A stretch of DNA of 55,063 nucleotides from Planctomycetaceae bacterium. Lineage in GTDB: Bacteria > Planctomycetota > Phycisphaerae > Phycisphaerales > SM1A02. A model generated the notes under the pieces. It had not been told where the DNA came from. It did no database searches and saw nothing but the letters and a program-made list of their open reading frames with translations. The stretch's first letter is position 1; each line of letters starts with the position of its first letter. Shown piece by piece: positions 1 through 7,595 of the stretch. The DNA is taken from positions 1 through 55,063 of the forward strand of contig NYWY01000049.1 in the NCBI GenBank assembly GCA_002685335.1. Reading direction: 5' to 3'. The position numbers and the translations under genes are program-made.

Positions 1-54
1 CGATGCGTCGACGCTGGAAGATCCTGAGCATCGGGACGGGAATGCTCGCCTTGG

Positions 55-108
55 CCGCCGACCTAAGGTTTATGAATCCTTCGCTCTAACCAGCTGAGCT
101 ACATCGCC
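55..108 (-). tRNA. tRNA-Met(CAU)-like gene, 3' part missing
   Basis: Read on the minus strand from 108, this matches the 5' acceptor strand (GGCGATG), a canonical D arm (GCTC...GAGC), an anticodon arm with loop TTCATAA (anticodon CAU), a five-base variable region and the 5' half of a T stem (GGCGG). The next bases are not a T loop, and no matching 3' acceptor strand (CATCGCC) follows before the window edge. The anticodon stem has one A-A mismatch next to the loop. It could be a pseudo-tRNA, an integration remnant, an interrupted gene or an assembly join. CAU could also be the tRNA-Ile2 type. Confidence 0.55.
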
Positions 109-302
109 TGCAACCTCCGGCGGTCTGAGCCCGTTGGAGGATCGGTGATGGTACCCCGACTGGTTCGGGCGTCAAGCAAGACTCCGAGACGGAATCCGAT
201 CGAGGAGCCGGTGGGGGCGTGAGGGGCGTCTCACTTCCGGTGCGGGGGGGCGATTCCAGGGAACGGCGAAGCGATACCGGACTTGGGTTCCCGGGCCGCG
301 GA

Positions 303-2222
303 TCAGGCGGGGGTGGTGCAGCCGTTGCTGTGTCGGACCCAGCGTCGGCCGATCTCGGAAGAGGCGAAATCCGGATCCACGCGGGCGATCGCGGCCGCCA
401 CCAGGCCCATGAACAGCGGTTGGGGAGACAGCGGCCGACCGGTCAGTTCTGGGTGGTATTGGGCCCCGATGAAGTACGGGTGTCGATCCAGAGGCAGTTC
501 CAGCACCTGCATGATCGGGTGCTTCGGATGCCGGCCGCTGAATCGCAGGCCGTTCTCCTCGAGTCGTTCGATGAACGCGGGGTCGACCTCGAATCGGTGG
601 CGGAAGCGTTCCCGGATGGTGGTGTGTCCGCCGTGGAGGAAGCTCGCGAGGGAACCCGGCAGGAGGGTCACGTCCTGGGCCCCGAGCCGCATGGTGCCGC
701 CCATGATGCCTTCGAGTTGCTTCTGGTCGGGGAGTTCCGAGATGAGAGCGTGGGTCGAATCCGGAGCGAACTCGGTGGAGTCCGCATCCTCGAGTCCCAG
801 CACGTTGCGGGCGTATTCGATGACCGCGACCTGGAAGCCGAGACAGATGCCCAGCAGGGGGATGCGATTGACGCGTGCGTGTTCGACGCACCGGATCTTC
901 CCTTCGACGCCGCGGACGCCGAATCCTCCCGGGACGATGATCGCGTCCATGCCCTCCAGCACCGTGCCGGCATCGTTGGCGTTCTCGATGTCCGAAGTGT
1001 CGATCCACTGGGTGTCGATCTTGCAATTCAAGTGGATGCCCGCGTGTTCGATCGCCTTGTCGATCGAGGCGTAGGCGTCGCGAAGGGCCGCGTACTTTCC
1101 AGGAATGCCAAGGGTGATCGATCGACTGCGCGAACTGCGGAGGAGGGTGGCGAAGCCGCTCCATCGCTGTCGGGATTCATCTTCGTGGACGGGATCGACC
1201 CGGTCGTGGAGTTCGAGCATGGACAGGATCTCGCGATCGAGGCTGGCCTTCCGCATCTCTTCGGGAATCGAATAGACCGAGTCGCGATCATGCATCGAGA
1301 AGATGCGGTTCATCGGCACGTTCGAGAACATGCCGATCTTCTCCATCACCGTCTCGTTGACCGGGTTCTTCGCCCGGCAGGCGACGAGGTTGGGCTGGAT
1401 GCCCGCTTCCATCAATCGCTTGATGCCCAGCTGGGCGGCCTTGGATTTCTGTTCACCGAGGATCTGGGGTTCGAGGATGTAGGTGAGGGCGACGAAGCAG
1501 GCGGAGCCCGGGCCTTCCTCGAAGGCGAGTTCGCGCAGGGCTTCGATGTAGAACCCGTTCTCGTAGTCACCCGCCGTTCCGCCGACTTCGACGAAGACGA
1601 CGTCTGCGGGACCACCGTCCCGGCCACCGTGCATCGCGAGTTCCCGCAGCTTGTACTTCACGGCTCCGGTCACGTGCGGAATCATCTGGACGTCGCGCCC
1701 GAGGTAGCCGCCGCGGCGCTCGCGGTCGAGGACTTCGGTGTAGACCTGCCCGGCGGTGATGTAGTTCCGTCGGTTCAGATTCAGGTGCAGCATCCGCTCG
1801 TAGGTGCCGAGATCCATGTCGGTCTCGAGTCCGTCGTCGAGGACGAAGACCTCCCCGTGGCGGTAGGGATTCAGGGTGCCGCTGTCGATGTTGAGATAGC
1901 CCTCCATCTTGATGGGGGCGACCGAGAGTCCCTTGTCCTGAAGAAGTTTCGCGAGGGAGCTGGAGAAGATGCCCTTGCCGAGACCGCTCATCACGGTGCC
2001 GATCACCACCACGAACTTCGTCCGGCCGGGCACGTATCCGTCCGGTTCGGGGCTGTACCACTCGGTGGAGGCGTCACTGCGACCGAAACTCGCGAGGAAC
2101 TCCGAGTCCGAGGCTTCACTGTCATCCGGGCGATTCCCGGAGTCGTCGGGATCCTGGTTCGGAGCGTGACCGGAGCCGGAATTTCCGGCTTCGGGGTGAC
2201 GGTGGATCGGTGAAAGGGGCAT
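303..2222 (-). CDS. pyrG: CTP synthase (glutamine-hydrolysing)
   Basis: Cytosolic enzyme that aminates UTP to CTP with ATP and glutamine. The synthetase core starts near residue 67 with a P-loop-like GTVMSGLGKG, followed by HGEVFV, the metal-binding ETDMDLG and EVGGTAGD. The C-terminal class I glutaminase has GICLGFQ with the nucleophilic Cys, and QYHPEL. The core P-loop differs from the usual GGVVSSLGKG. The family is about 540 residues; this start gives 639, with a Ser/Asp/Pro-rich N-terminal extension. I chose ATG 2222 because TAATCT lies five bases upstream, as in a leaderless promoter. ATG 2342 would overlap kdsB, and GTG 2033 would give a standard-length protein. Function is secure, the start is not. 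Confidence 0.93.
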   Translation of the reverse strand: MPLSPIHRHPEAGNSGSGHAPNQDPDDSGNRPDDSEASDSEFLASFGRSDASTEWYSPEPDGYVPGRTKFVVVIGTVMSGLGKGIFSSSLAKLLQDKGLSVAPIKMEGYLNIDSGTLNPYRHGEVFVLDDGLETDMDLGTYERMLHLNLNRRNYITAGQVYTEVLDRERRGGYLGRDVQMIPHVTGAVKYKLRELAMHGGRDGGPADVVFVEVGGTAGDYENGFYIEALRELAFEEGPGSACFVALTYILEPQILGEQKSKAAQLGIKRLMEAGIQPNLVACRAKNPVNETVMEKIGMFSNVPMNRIFSMHDRDSVYSIPEEMRKASLDREILSMLELHDRVDPVHEDESRQRWSGFATLLRSSRSRSITLGIPGKYAALRDAYASIDKAIEHAGIHLNCKIDTQWIDTSDIENANDAGTVLEGMDAIIVPGGFGVRGVEGKIRCVEHARVNRIPLLGICLGFQVAVIEYARNVLGLEDADSTEFAPDSTHALISELPDQKQLEGIMGGTMRLGAQDVTLLPGSLASFLHGGHTTIRERFRHRFEVDPAFIERLEENGLRFSGRHPKHPIMQVLELPLDRHPYFIGAQYHPELTGRPLSPQPLFMGLVAAAIARVDPDFASSEIGRRWVRHSNGCTTPA

Positions 2223-2314
2223 AGGGGAGATTACCGCGCCGGATCCGATCCGCTCAACCCGGGACCGGGAAGTCGTCGCTTCGTCCCCAAGTTCGCGGGG
2301 TCGGAGCCGCGGGC

Positions 2315-3067
2315 TCAATCTCGGCCGGGACCGCGTTTCCATCGGGCCACGAAGGCCTGATACTGCGCCGGAGTGTCGATCCCCGCACCGCTGGCCGGGT
2401 GGATCGCGACCGCGATCGAACCGCCGTTTTCGAGCACGCGGAGTTGTTCGAGGCTCTCGAGTTCCTCGAGGGGCGATGCCGACCAGCCCACGAACCGTGG
2501 CAGAAAGGATCGTCGATAGGCGTAGAGACCGACATGGCGGAGCGGAAGGGCGGTTTCCGCCTCTGCATCCGCCGGTTCCCGTACGAAGGGAATCCGACTT
2601 CGACTGAAATACAGGGCTCGCCGGTTTCGACCGACCGCAACCTTGACCACGGCGGGATCTTCCGGATCGTCCCGGGGGTCCCAGGGGGCCGCGATGGTGG
2701 CCATGTCCGCTTCCGGATCCCGGATCAGGGCGTCGACCACGGCGTCGATCGTGCCGGGATCGAGTTCCGGTTCATCGCCCTGGACGTTCACCACCACGGA
2801 ATCCGGGGTCAAGTCACGGCCGAGGCGTTCCACCACTTCCGCGAGCCGGCTGGTTCCGTTGGGATGATCCTCCCGGGTCAGCATCGCCTCGACTCCATCG
2901 GCCTCGGCGACGGCGATGATCTCGGGGTCGGGGGCGGCCACGATGACGCGGCCGATGCTGGCGGCCTGCGCGGCGCGGTCGGCGACGTGCAGCACGAGGG
3001 GGCGCCCGGTTTCCGCCACGAGTGGCTTGCCGGGGAACCTGGTGGAGGCCATGCGGGCCGGAACCAC
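2315..3067 (-). CDS. kdsB: 3-deoxy-manno-octulosonate cytidylyltransferase (CMP-KDO synthetase)
   Basis: Cytosolic enzyme that activates KDO with CTP for lipopolysaccharide inner core synthesis, so it suggests an outer membrane. The N terminus carries VVPARMASTRFPGKPL, the nucleotide-binding signature. VVNVQGDEP, a HVGLYAYRRSFL segment and a C-terminal GIDTPAQYQ also fit KdsB, and the length (about 250) is usual. GTG 3067 is the first conventional start, but it clips the first beta strand. An in-frame CTG at 3094 overlaps the stop of the upstream TPR gene as CTGA and would restore the strand. It lies just upstream of pyrG, which makes its CTP cosubstrate. Confidence 0.87.
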   Translation of the reverse strand: MVPARMASTRFPGKPLVAETGRPLVLHVADRAAQAASIGRVIVAAPDPEIIAVAEADGVEAMLTREDHPNGTSRLAEVVERLGRDLTPDSVVVNVQGDEPELDPGTIDAVVDALIRDPEADMATIAAPWDPRDDPEDPAVVKVAVGRNRRALYFSRSRIPFVREPADAEAETALPLRHVGLYAYRRSFLPRFVGWSASPLEELESLEQLRVLENGGSIAVAIHPASGAGIDTPAQYQAFVARWKRGPGRD

Positions 3068-3090
3068 CGCGAGGGCGGAGGCCGGGCGGC

Positions 3091-4548
3091 TCAGGCGTCG
3101 ATTTCCTTGACCAGGGTGTCGACTTCCTTCCGCTTGACGCGGATGTCGCGGTAGCCGATGTCCTTCCGCACGATGGCGGAACAGATCTCGGCCGCTTCCC
3201 GGGCCTCTTCCATGGAGTTGTTGTCCCGGGCGAGATCGATCAGGCTCAGCATCAGGTCGTAGCGGATCGGAAGTTCCCGTTCCTGCTCCGTTCCTTCGAT
3301 TCGCTCGAGCGCCTCCCGGAACTCGCCGACCGCTTCCTGGTGCCAACCCTCGTGCGAGAAGCACTTCCCGAGCATGTGGGTCGCTCGGGTCCGGTACTTC
3401 GCTTCGTCCTTGCACTGCTGGAACATCGACATCGCGTCCTCGTGATGCCCGCGTTCGAACTCGATGAGCCCGAGTTCGAACTTGATCCCGCGGTCGGTCG
3501 GGTACTTCGAGACCCGTTCGTTGTATTCCAGCGATCTCAGTTCGAGGAGTTCGGCCTTGAGCGCGACGGCCTCCTCGGACTGGGCGTCCGCTTCGATCAA
3601 CTTTCGAAGATTCTTGGTCATGCGACCCATGCGGACGTCGCCGGCATTCATCCGGAACCGGTACTGCTCGGTGGATTCGAAGCCCTTGGTGTAGACGTCG
3701 ATCGCGATCGCATCATCCTCGGCGGTGTCTCGTCGACGAAGGAGCTGGGCGTACTTGTTGACCGCTTCCGGGCTCTCGGGGTTCTCTTCGAAATCGGTTC
3801 GGGCGCGTTCCAGCGCGCGATCGGCACCCGCGCCGCCGGCGAGGCTGTTGTCATCCTCGAGTTCGTTCTGCTTGTCCGCATCACGGATCAGCTTGCGGAA
3901 GTCACCGGAGTCACCGTCCCGCGACTGATTGAAGCCGCCCTCGGTGATCGCCCGCTGGGCACTGAGTTCATTGAGCTCCGAGATCAGTTCACTGTCGGTG
4001 GGGTCGAGCGCAATCGCCTTCTCGGCCGCGGCGAAGGCTTCCTTCCAGGCATCGACGCCGGTGAAGGCGTCCTTCCCCTGGACCCAGAGATTCTTGTTCT
4101 GCTTCTTGGCCTTGGTCATCATCGCGAAGAGGCGGGGGGCCAGCCATTGACCGAACTCGTCTTCGCCCACCTTGCCCACGGCCACGATGAGCTTCATCGC
4201 GATCGAGAGATTGTTGATGTCTCGCGCCCAGGCGAATTCGTACGCGGCCATTCGATCGGCGGGGTTCGGGCCGTCGATCGCCTTGACTTCCTTGTTCGGG
4301 GCGGCCTTGCCTCCCGACTGCAGGTGTCGGATGCCGGCTTCGTAGATCGCCTGGTGGGCGTCCATGTTGCCGGGGTCGAATCTGATGCCTCGAGCGTAGA
4401 GGTCGATCGCGTACGAGAAGTTTCCGGTCTGAGCGACGGTACGAGCGTGTTCGAAGAACTTGGCGGCCTTGTGAGGCTCGGGCTGCCACCCGCCTCCGTC
4501 ACCGGCACCTGCATCCTCGTTCTTCTTCTTCTTGCCGAACAGCGCCAC
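3091..4548 (-). CDS. Tetratricopeptide repeat protein
   Basis: A 485-residue soluble protein beginning with a Lys-rich MALFGKKKK segment, with no signal peptide. TPR-like helix pairs are visible near residues 25-75 (for example FSYAIDLYARGIRFDP), 155-180 (AWKEAFAAAEKAIALDP) and 340-430 (GHHEDAMSMFQQC, WHQEAVGEFREAL). The middle is charged and probably flexible. It starts at GTG with GAAGGAG upstream. The stop overlaps the possible CTG start of kdsB. TPR proteins usually act as protein-binding scaffolds; the partner is unknown, and nothing ties it to KDO metabolism except position. Confidence 0.85.
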   Translation of the reverse strand: MALFGKKKKNEDAGAGDGGGWQPEPHKAAKFFEHARTVAQTGNFSYAIDLYARGIRFDPGNMDAHQAIYEAGIRHLQSGGKAAPNKEVKAIDGPNPADRMAAYEFAWARDINNLSIAMKLIVAVGKVGEDEFGQWLAPRLFAMMTKAKKQNKNLWVQGKDAFTGVDAWKEAFAAAEKAIALDPTDSELISELNELSAQRAITEGGFNQSRDGDSGDFRKLIRDADKQNELEDDNSLAGGAGADRALERARTDFEENPESPEAVNKYAQLLRRRDTAEDDAIAIDVYTKGFESTEQYRFRMNAGDVRMGRMTKNLRKLIEADAQSEEAVALKAELLELRSLEYNERVSKYPTDRGIKFELGLIEFERGHHEDAMSMFQQCKDEAKYRTRATHMLGKCFSHEGWHQEAVGEFREALERIEGTEQERELPIRYDLMLSLIDLARDNNSMEEAREAAEICSAIVRKDIGYRDIRVKRKEVDTLVKEIDA

Positions 4549-4705
4549 GCGTCGCTCCTTCGCGAGGGAGATCCCGGATCCGGCGTCACGCTCGTCGCGT
4601 CGATCACCGGATGAACGTCGGTCGATCCGAACCTGACAGGGTACCTCGACCTCGGGAAGCGGGTCAATGGTGCGGGGGGCGTCGTTCCGATGAGGACGCC
4701 TCGGC

Positions 4706-4711
4706 TACCAT
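4706..4711 (+). promoter_or_regulatory. Candidate -10 box of a leaderless def transcript
   Basis: TACCAT ends nine bases before the def ATG. There is no Shine-Dalgarno between them, so transcription would start at or near the start codon. No convincing -35 is visible. Confidence 0.4.
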
Positions 4712-4720
4712 TTTCGGGTC

Positions 4721-5248
4721 ATGGCACACGAACCCCTCCACATCGTCCGGTATCCCCACCCCGTACTGGCCCGAAAGGCCGGGTTGATCGGGGAGATTGA
4801 CGATGGGGTTCGGGTTTTGGCGGCCCGGATGATCGAATCGATGTATCAGGCCGAGGGAGTCGGTCTTGCCGCACCACAGGTGGGCGAGTCCATTCGGATG
4901 TTCGTGGCCGATCCACGGGAGGCCGACACTCCGGAGCCGACGGTCTTCATTGACCCGGTTCTGGAGACTTCCGGTGATCTTCTTCCATTCGAGGAGGGCT
5001 GCCTCAGCATTCCGGACGTCCGGGTGATGGTTCGTCGCCCGCAATCCGTCCGCATCACCGCCACCAATCTCGATGGCGAGCGTTTCACCCTCGAAAACGA
5101 CGATTTTCCCGCGAGAGTCTGGCAGCACGAGTTCGATCATCTCGATGGCGTGTTGATCGTCGATCGCATGAGCCCGAAGGATCGTCTGGTTCACCGTCGC
5201 ACCCTGAAGGAGATGCGGGCGGCGTTCGAGGCATCGAACGGCGTCTGA
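4721..5248 (+). CDS. def: Peptide deformylase
   Basis: Removes the N-formyl group from nascent proteins. All three metal-site motifs are present in 175 residues: GVGLAAPQVG, EGCLSIP with the Cys ligand, and WQHEFDH with the HExxH-type ligands. It is the first gene of a rightward run and is followed 26 bases later by fmt, the enzyme that adds the formyl group to Met-tRNA, which is a classic pairing. The ATG has no ribosome binding site but a TACCAT box nine bases upstream, so it may be translated from a leaderless message. Confidence 0.96.
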   Translation: MAHEPLHIVRYPHPVLARKAGLIGEIDDGVRVLAARMIESMYQAEGVGLAAPQVGESIRMFVADPREADTPEPTVFIDPVLETSGDLLPFEEGCLSIPDVRVMVRRPQSVRITATNLDGERFTLENDDFPARVWQHEFDHLDGVLIVDRMSPKDRLVHRRTLKEMRAAFEASNGV

Positions 5249-5274
5249 TCTCCGACTGGAAGGAGTGGCTGGAA

Positions 5275-6261
5275 ATGAGAGTCGTTTTTCTTGGTTCCGG
5301 TGCCTTCGGCCTGCCCACGCTGGACGCGATCGCCGCGTCCCACGAGGTGCCGCTGGTGGTCTCCCAGCCCGACCGCCGCGCGGGTCGAGGGCGGCGTGAG
5401 ACGCCGACTCCGATCGCCGCTCGGGTCCTCGAAGATCAGGAATCCGGGACGGGAGGGCTGGCCGCCGCGATCCTGCATCGGACGGAGTCGGTCAACGAGG
5501 CCGAGGCCCTCGCCGCGATCGACGCCGCTCGTCCCGATGCCCTCGTGGTCATCGCCTTCGGCCAGAAGCTGGGGACGCGACTTCTCGCCGATCGATTCGC
5601 GATCAACCTGCACGCGTCGCTTCTTCCCCGATGGCGAGGCGCGGCCCCGATCAATCGGGCGATGATGGCGGGCGATCGGGTTTCGGGCATCAGCGTGATC
5701 TCTCTCGCCGACCGAATGGATGCGGGCGAGGTTCACGCCCTCCGGGAAACCCCCATCGATCCGGGGGAGACCGCGGGGGAGTTGCACGATCGGCTCGCGG
5801 CCCTCGGGCCCGAAGCGGTCCTGGAAGTCCTTGGCCGTCTCGAGGACGGTCGGACGGAGTCGGTGACCCAGGACGAAGCCCTGGTGACCCAGGCCGCCAA
5901 ACTCGCACGAAAGGATGCCACGATCGATTTCTCGGTGCCCGCCACCACGGTCCGTGCCATGGCCCACGGGCTCGTGCCCTGGCCCGGTTGCGAGGTCGCG
6001 GTCTCGATTCCCGAAGGGGAGTCCGGGCCGGAACGACTTCGAATCCATCGAATGGTGGTGGATTCGAAGGATGTGATCTCGGATCGCCCGGTCGGCTCGG
6101 TGGATGAGCACGGCCTGGTGGCCTGCGGTCGGGGAATCGTCCGATTGCTGGAGGTCCAGATCGCCGGCGGCCGAGTGTTGACCTGGGATGACTTTCACCG
6201 TGGACGTCCGCTTCCTGAAGGGACGATCCTTCGGCCCGTGGTTGGTGCGGCGGCGCGTTGA
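5275..6261 (+). CDS. fmt: Methionyl-tRNA formyltransferase
   Basis: Transfers a formyl group from 10-formyl-tetrahydrofolate to initiator Met-tRNA. The N-terminal Rossmann-like domain starts VVFLGSGAFGLPTL. The folate-binding and catalytic segment reads INLHASLLPRWRGAAPINRA and continues DAGEV. The C-terminal third is the small tRNA-binding domain. At 328 residues it has usual length. GGAAGGAG lies upstream of the ATG, a strong ribosome binding site. Its stop overlaps the TTG start of the next gene (TTGA). Confidence 0.96.
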   Translation: MRVVFLGSGAFGLPTLDAIAASHEVPLVVSQPDRRAGRGRRETPTPIAARVLEDQESGTGGLAAAILHRTESVNEAEALAAIDAARPDALVVIAFGQKLGTRLLADRFAINLHASLLPRWRGAAPINRAMMAGDRVSGISVISLADRMDAGEVHALRETPIDPGETAGELHDRLAALGPEAVLEVLGRLEDGRTESVTQDEALVTQAAKLARKDATIDFSVPATTVRAMAHGLVPWPGCEVAVSIPEGESGPERLRIHRMVVDSKDVISDRPVGSVDEHGLVACGRGIVRLLEVQIAGGRVLTWDDFHRGRPLPEGTILRPVVGAAAR

Positions 6262-6965
6262 GTGACCCTCCCTCAAAGCGTCCGGCTCGTTGGTTTCCTT
6301 CGACCCTGTGGGATCTGATCCGACCGGGATCGAGTCCCAGGGCACGGGCGTCGAAGTCCGAGGTCATCGCCCCCGTTCCCCCCGCGGCCGGAACGCCGTC
6401 GGTCCGTTCGAACGCGTCCGCGAGACCGGCTCGTTCGAATGGAATGAAGGCTCGGTACGAGGAACTCGTGGTCGACATGAAACGTCGCTACGGCATCCGG
6501 GTGGTTCGCTGGCGATCAAGCACCAGCGGCTGCGCCTGGCAGGTCCACTACAAGGACGGCTCGATGGCTCGATTGATCGAGTCCCCTCATCCCCGGGGGC
6601 CGATGAGTTGTGCGGTCTTCCTGCACGAGATCGGACATCACGCCATCGGATTCGGAACCTACCGGCCTCGCTGTCTCGAGGAATATCACGCGTGGCGATG
6701 GTCCTTCGAGACCATGATCGTCTTGAACCTCAACCTCACCGAGGCGGTCCGGCGCCGCCGGGACGAGGCTCTGCATTACGCGATTCAGAAGGCGGCCCGC
6801 CGGGGGTTGAAGCGACTGCCCGCCGAACTGGTCCCGTTTCTCGAGCCTCGGTCCCGTGACCTCGCCCCGTTGCCGGCCCTGCTGGAGGAGCCGCGGGGTC
6901 CGTTTCTCGCCTCCACGGGCTCGGGGCCGGGCGAGACCGCGGATCGAGTCTCCCAGACCGTCTGA
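6258..6965 (+). CDS. Putative HExxH metallopeptidase-like protein
   Basis: A 235-residue protein I cannot assign to a named family. The clear feature is HEIGHH near residue 122, preceded by a hydrophobic SCAVFL segment and followed about 15 residues later by CLEEYHAW. This recalls the HExxH-plus-downstream-Glu layout of gluzincin-type and ImmA-like zinc peptidases. The first 62 residues are Pro/Ser/Arg-rich and may not be translated: TTG 6258 overlaps the fmt stop as TTGA, but ATG 6444 (MKARYEELV) is a plausible alternative. No signal peptide or membrane segment. Position between fmt and queA gives no functional hint. The peptidase call is inference from one motif. Confidence 0.7.
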   Translation: MSDPPSKRPARWFPSTLWDLIRPGSSPRARASKSEVIAPVPPAAGTPSVRSNASARPARSNGMKARYEELVVDMKRRYGIRVVRWRSSTSGCAWQVHYKDGSMARLIESPHPRGPMSCAVFLHEIGHHAIGFGTYRPRCLEEYHAWRWSFETMIVLNLNLTEAVRRRRDEALHYAIQKAARRGLKRLPAELVPFLEPRSRDLAPLPALLEEPRGPFLASTGSGPGETADRVSQTV

Positions 6966-7044
6966 TTCCTCCAGACCACCTTCGATTCGGGGTGGAAGCG
7001 GAGTCGAATTCGTGCCCCGAGCGACGGGATTCGATGTTTGGCGG

Positions 7045-7545
7045 ATGGACTCGAACGATTATTCCTCGCCGTTTCTCATTCCGCCGACCCCGTCCCCGCG
7101 GGAGATCTTCTCGCGTCTGGATCGTCGGGAACGGAAATGGGTGCTGCGCGGAATCGTCCATGAGCTTCTGGGGGCGGTCCAGATCAATCGCATCGGCGCG
7201 GTAGGCGGATCGATCCTGTTGCTGGTGGCGGTCCTTGTCTGCGTGCCCGACGACCTGGTTCCCTCGCCGCTGCCATTGCTGATGGGACTGGGAATGATCG
7301 GTGGCGGCGTGAGCATGGTGGCGATCGTGGGTTGGTTTCGGATCGTTCGCGACGGATCTTCCCAGTTGGTCCTCCGACTCGAGCGGTGCGGGTGCTGTGG
7401 TCACCACGCTCCAACCCGCCACTCGGTGATTCCGGGAATCGAGCCTCGCGCGGTCCGCTCGTGGCGATGCAGCGAGTGCGGTGCGGGTTGGATCGGGGCC
7501 AACGCCTGGTTCGGGGATGCTGAAACCCGCCGTGAAGCCGCCTGA
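7045..7545 (+). CDS. Small membrane protein with C-terminal zinc ribbon
   Basis: An unrecognised 166-residue protein. A charged N-terminal helix (about residues 15-45) precedes two hydrophobic segments near 50-65 and 72-92. The C-terminal domain carries CGCCGHH and, about 30 residues later, CSEC, so four or more ligands for a zinc ribbon are available. ATG 7045 was chosen because sequence upstream of it loses protein-like character. No strong ribosome binding site. It sits 80 bases after the metallopeptidase-like gene and 50 before queA on the same strand. Function unknown. Confidence 0.65.
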   Translation: MDSNDYSSPFLIPPTPSPREIFSRLDRRERKWVLRGIVHELLGAVQINRIGAVGGSILLLVAVLVCVPDDLVPSPLPLLMGLGMIGGGVSMVAIVGWFRIVRDGSSQLVLRLERCGCCGHHAPTRHSVIPGIEPRAVRSWRCSECGAGWIGANAWFGDAETRREAA

Positions 7546-7580
7546 GCTCTCGCAACCGCACCGGAGAGGCCGTCGCCGAC

Positions 7581-7586
7581 TACGAT
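7581..7586 (+). promoter_or_regulatory. Candidate -10 box of a leaderless queA transcript
   Basis: TACGAT ends nine bases before the queA ATG, with no Shine-Dalgarno between. The arrangement matches the def promoter. No clear -35 is seen. Confidence 0.35.
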
Positions 7587-7595
7587 CGTGGTTCG

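Noticed and set aside
219..2213. Long plus-strand reading frame of 664 codons
   Set aside because: It is antisense to pyrG, whose motifs are unmistakable; long opposite-strand frames are expected at this base composition.
3068..3415. N-terminal extension of the kdsB reading frame
   Set aside because: It reads the TPR gene in another frame and has no KdsB similarity.
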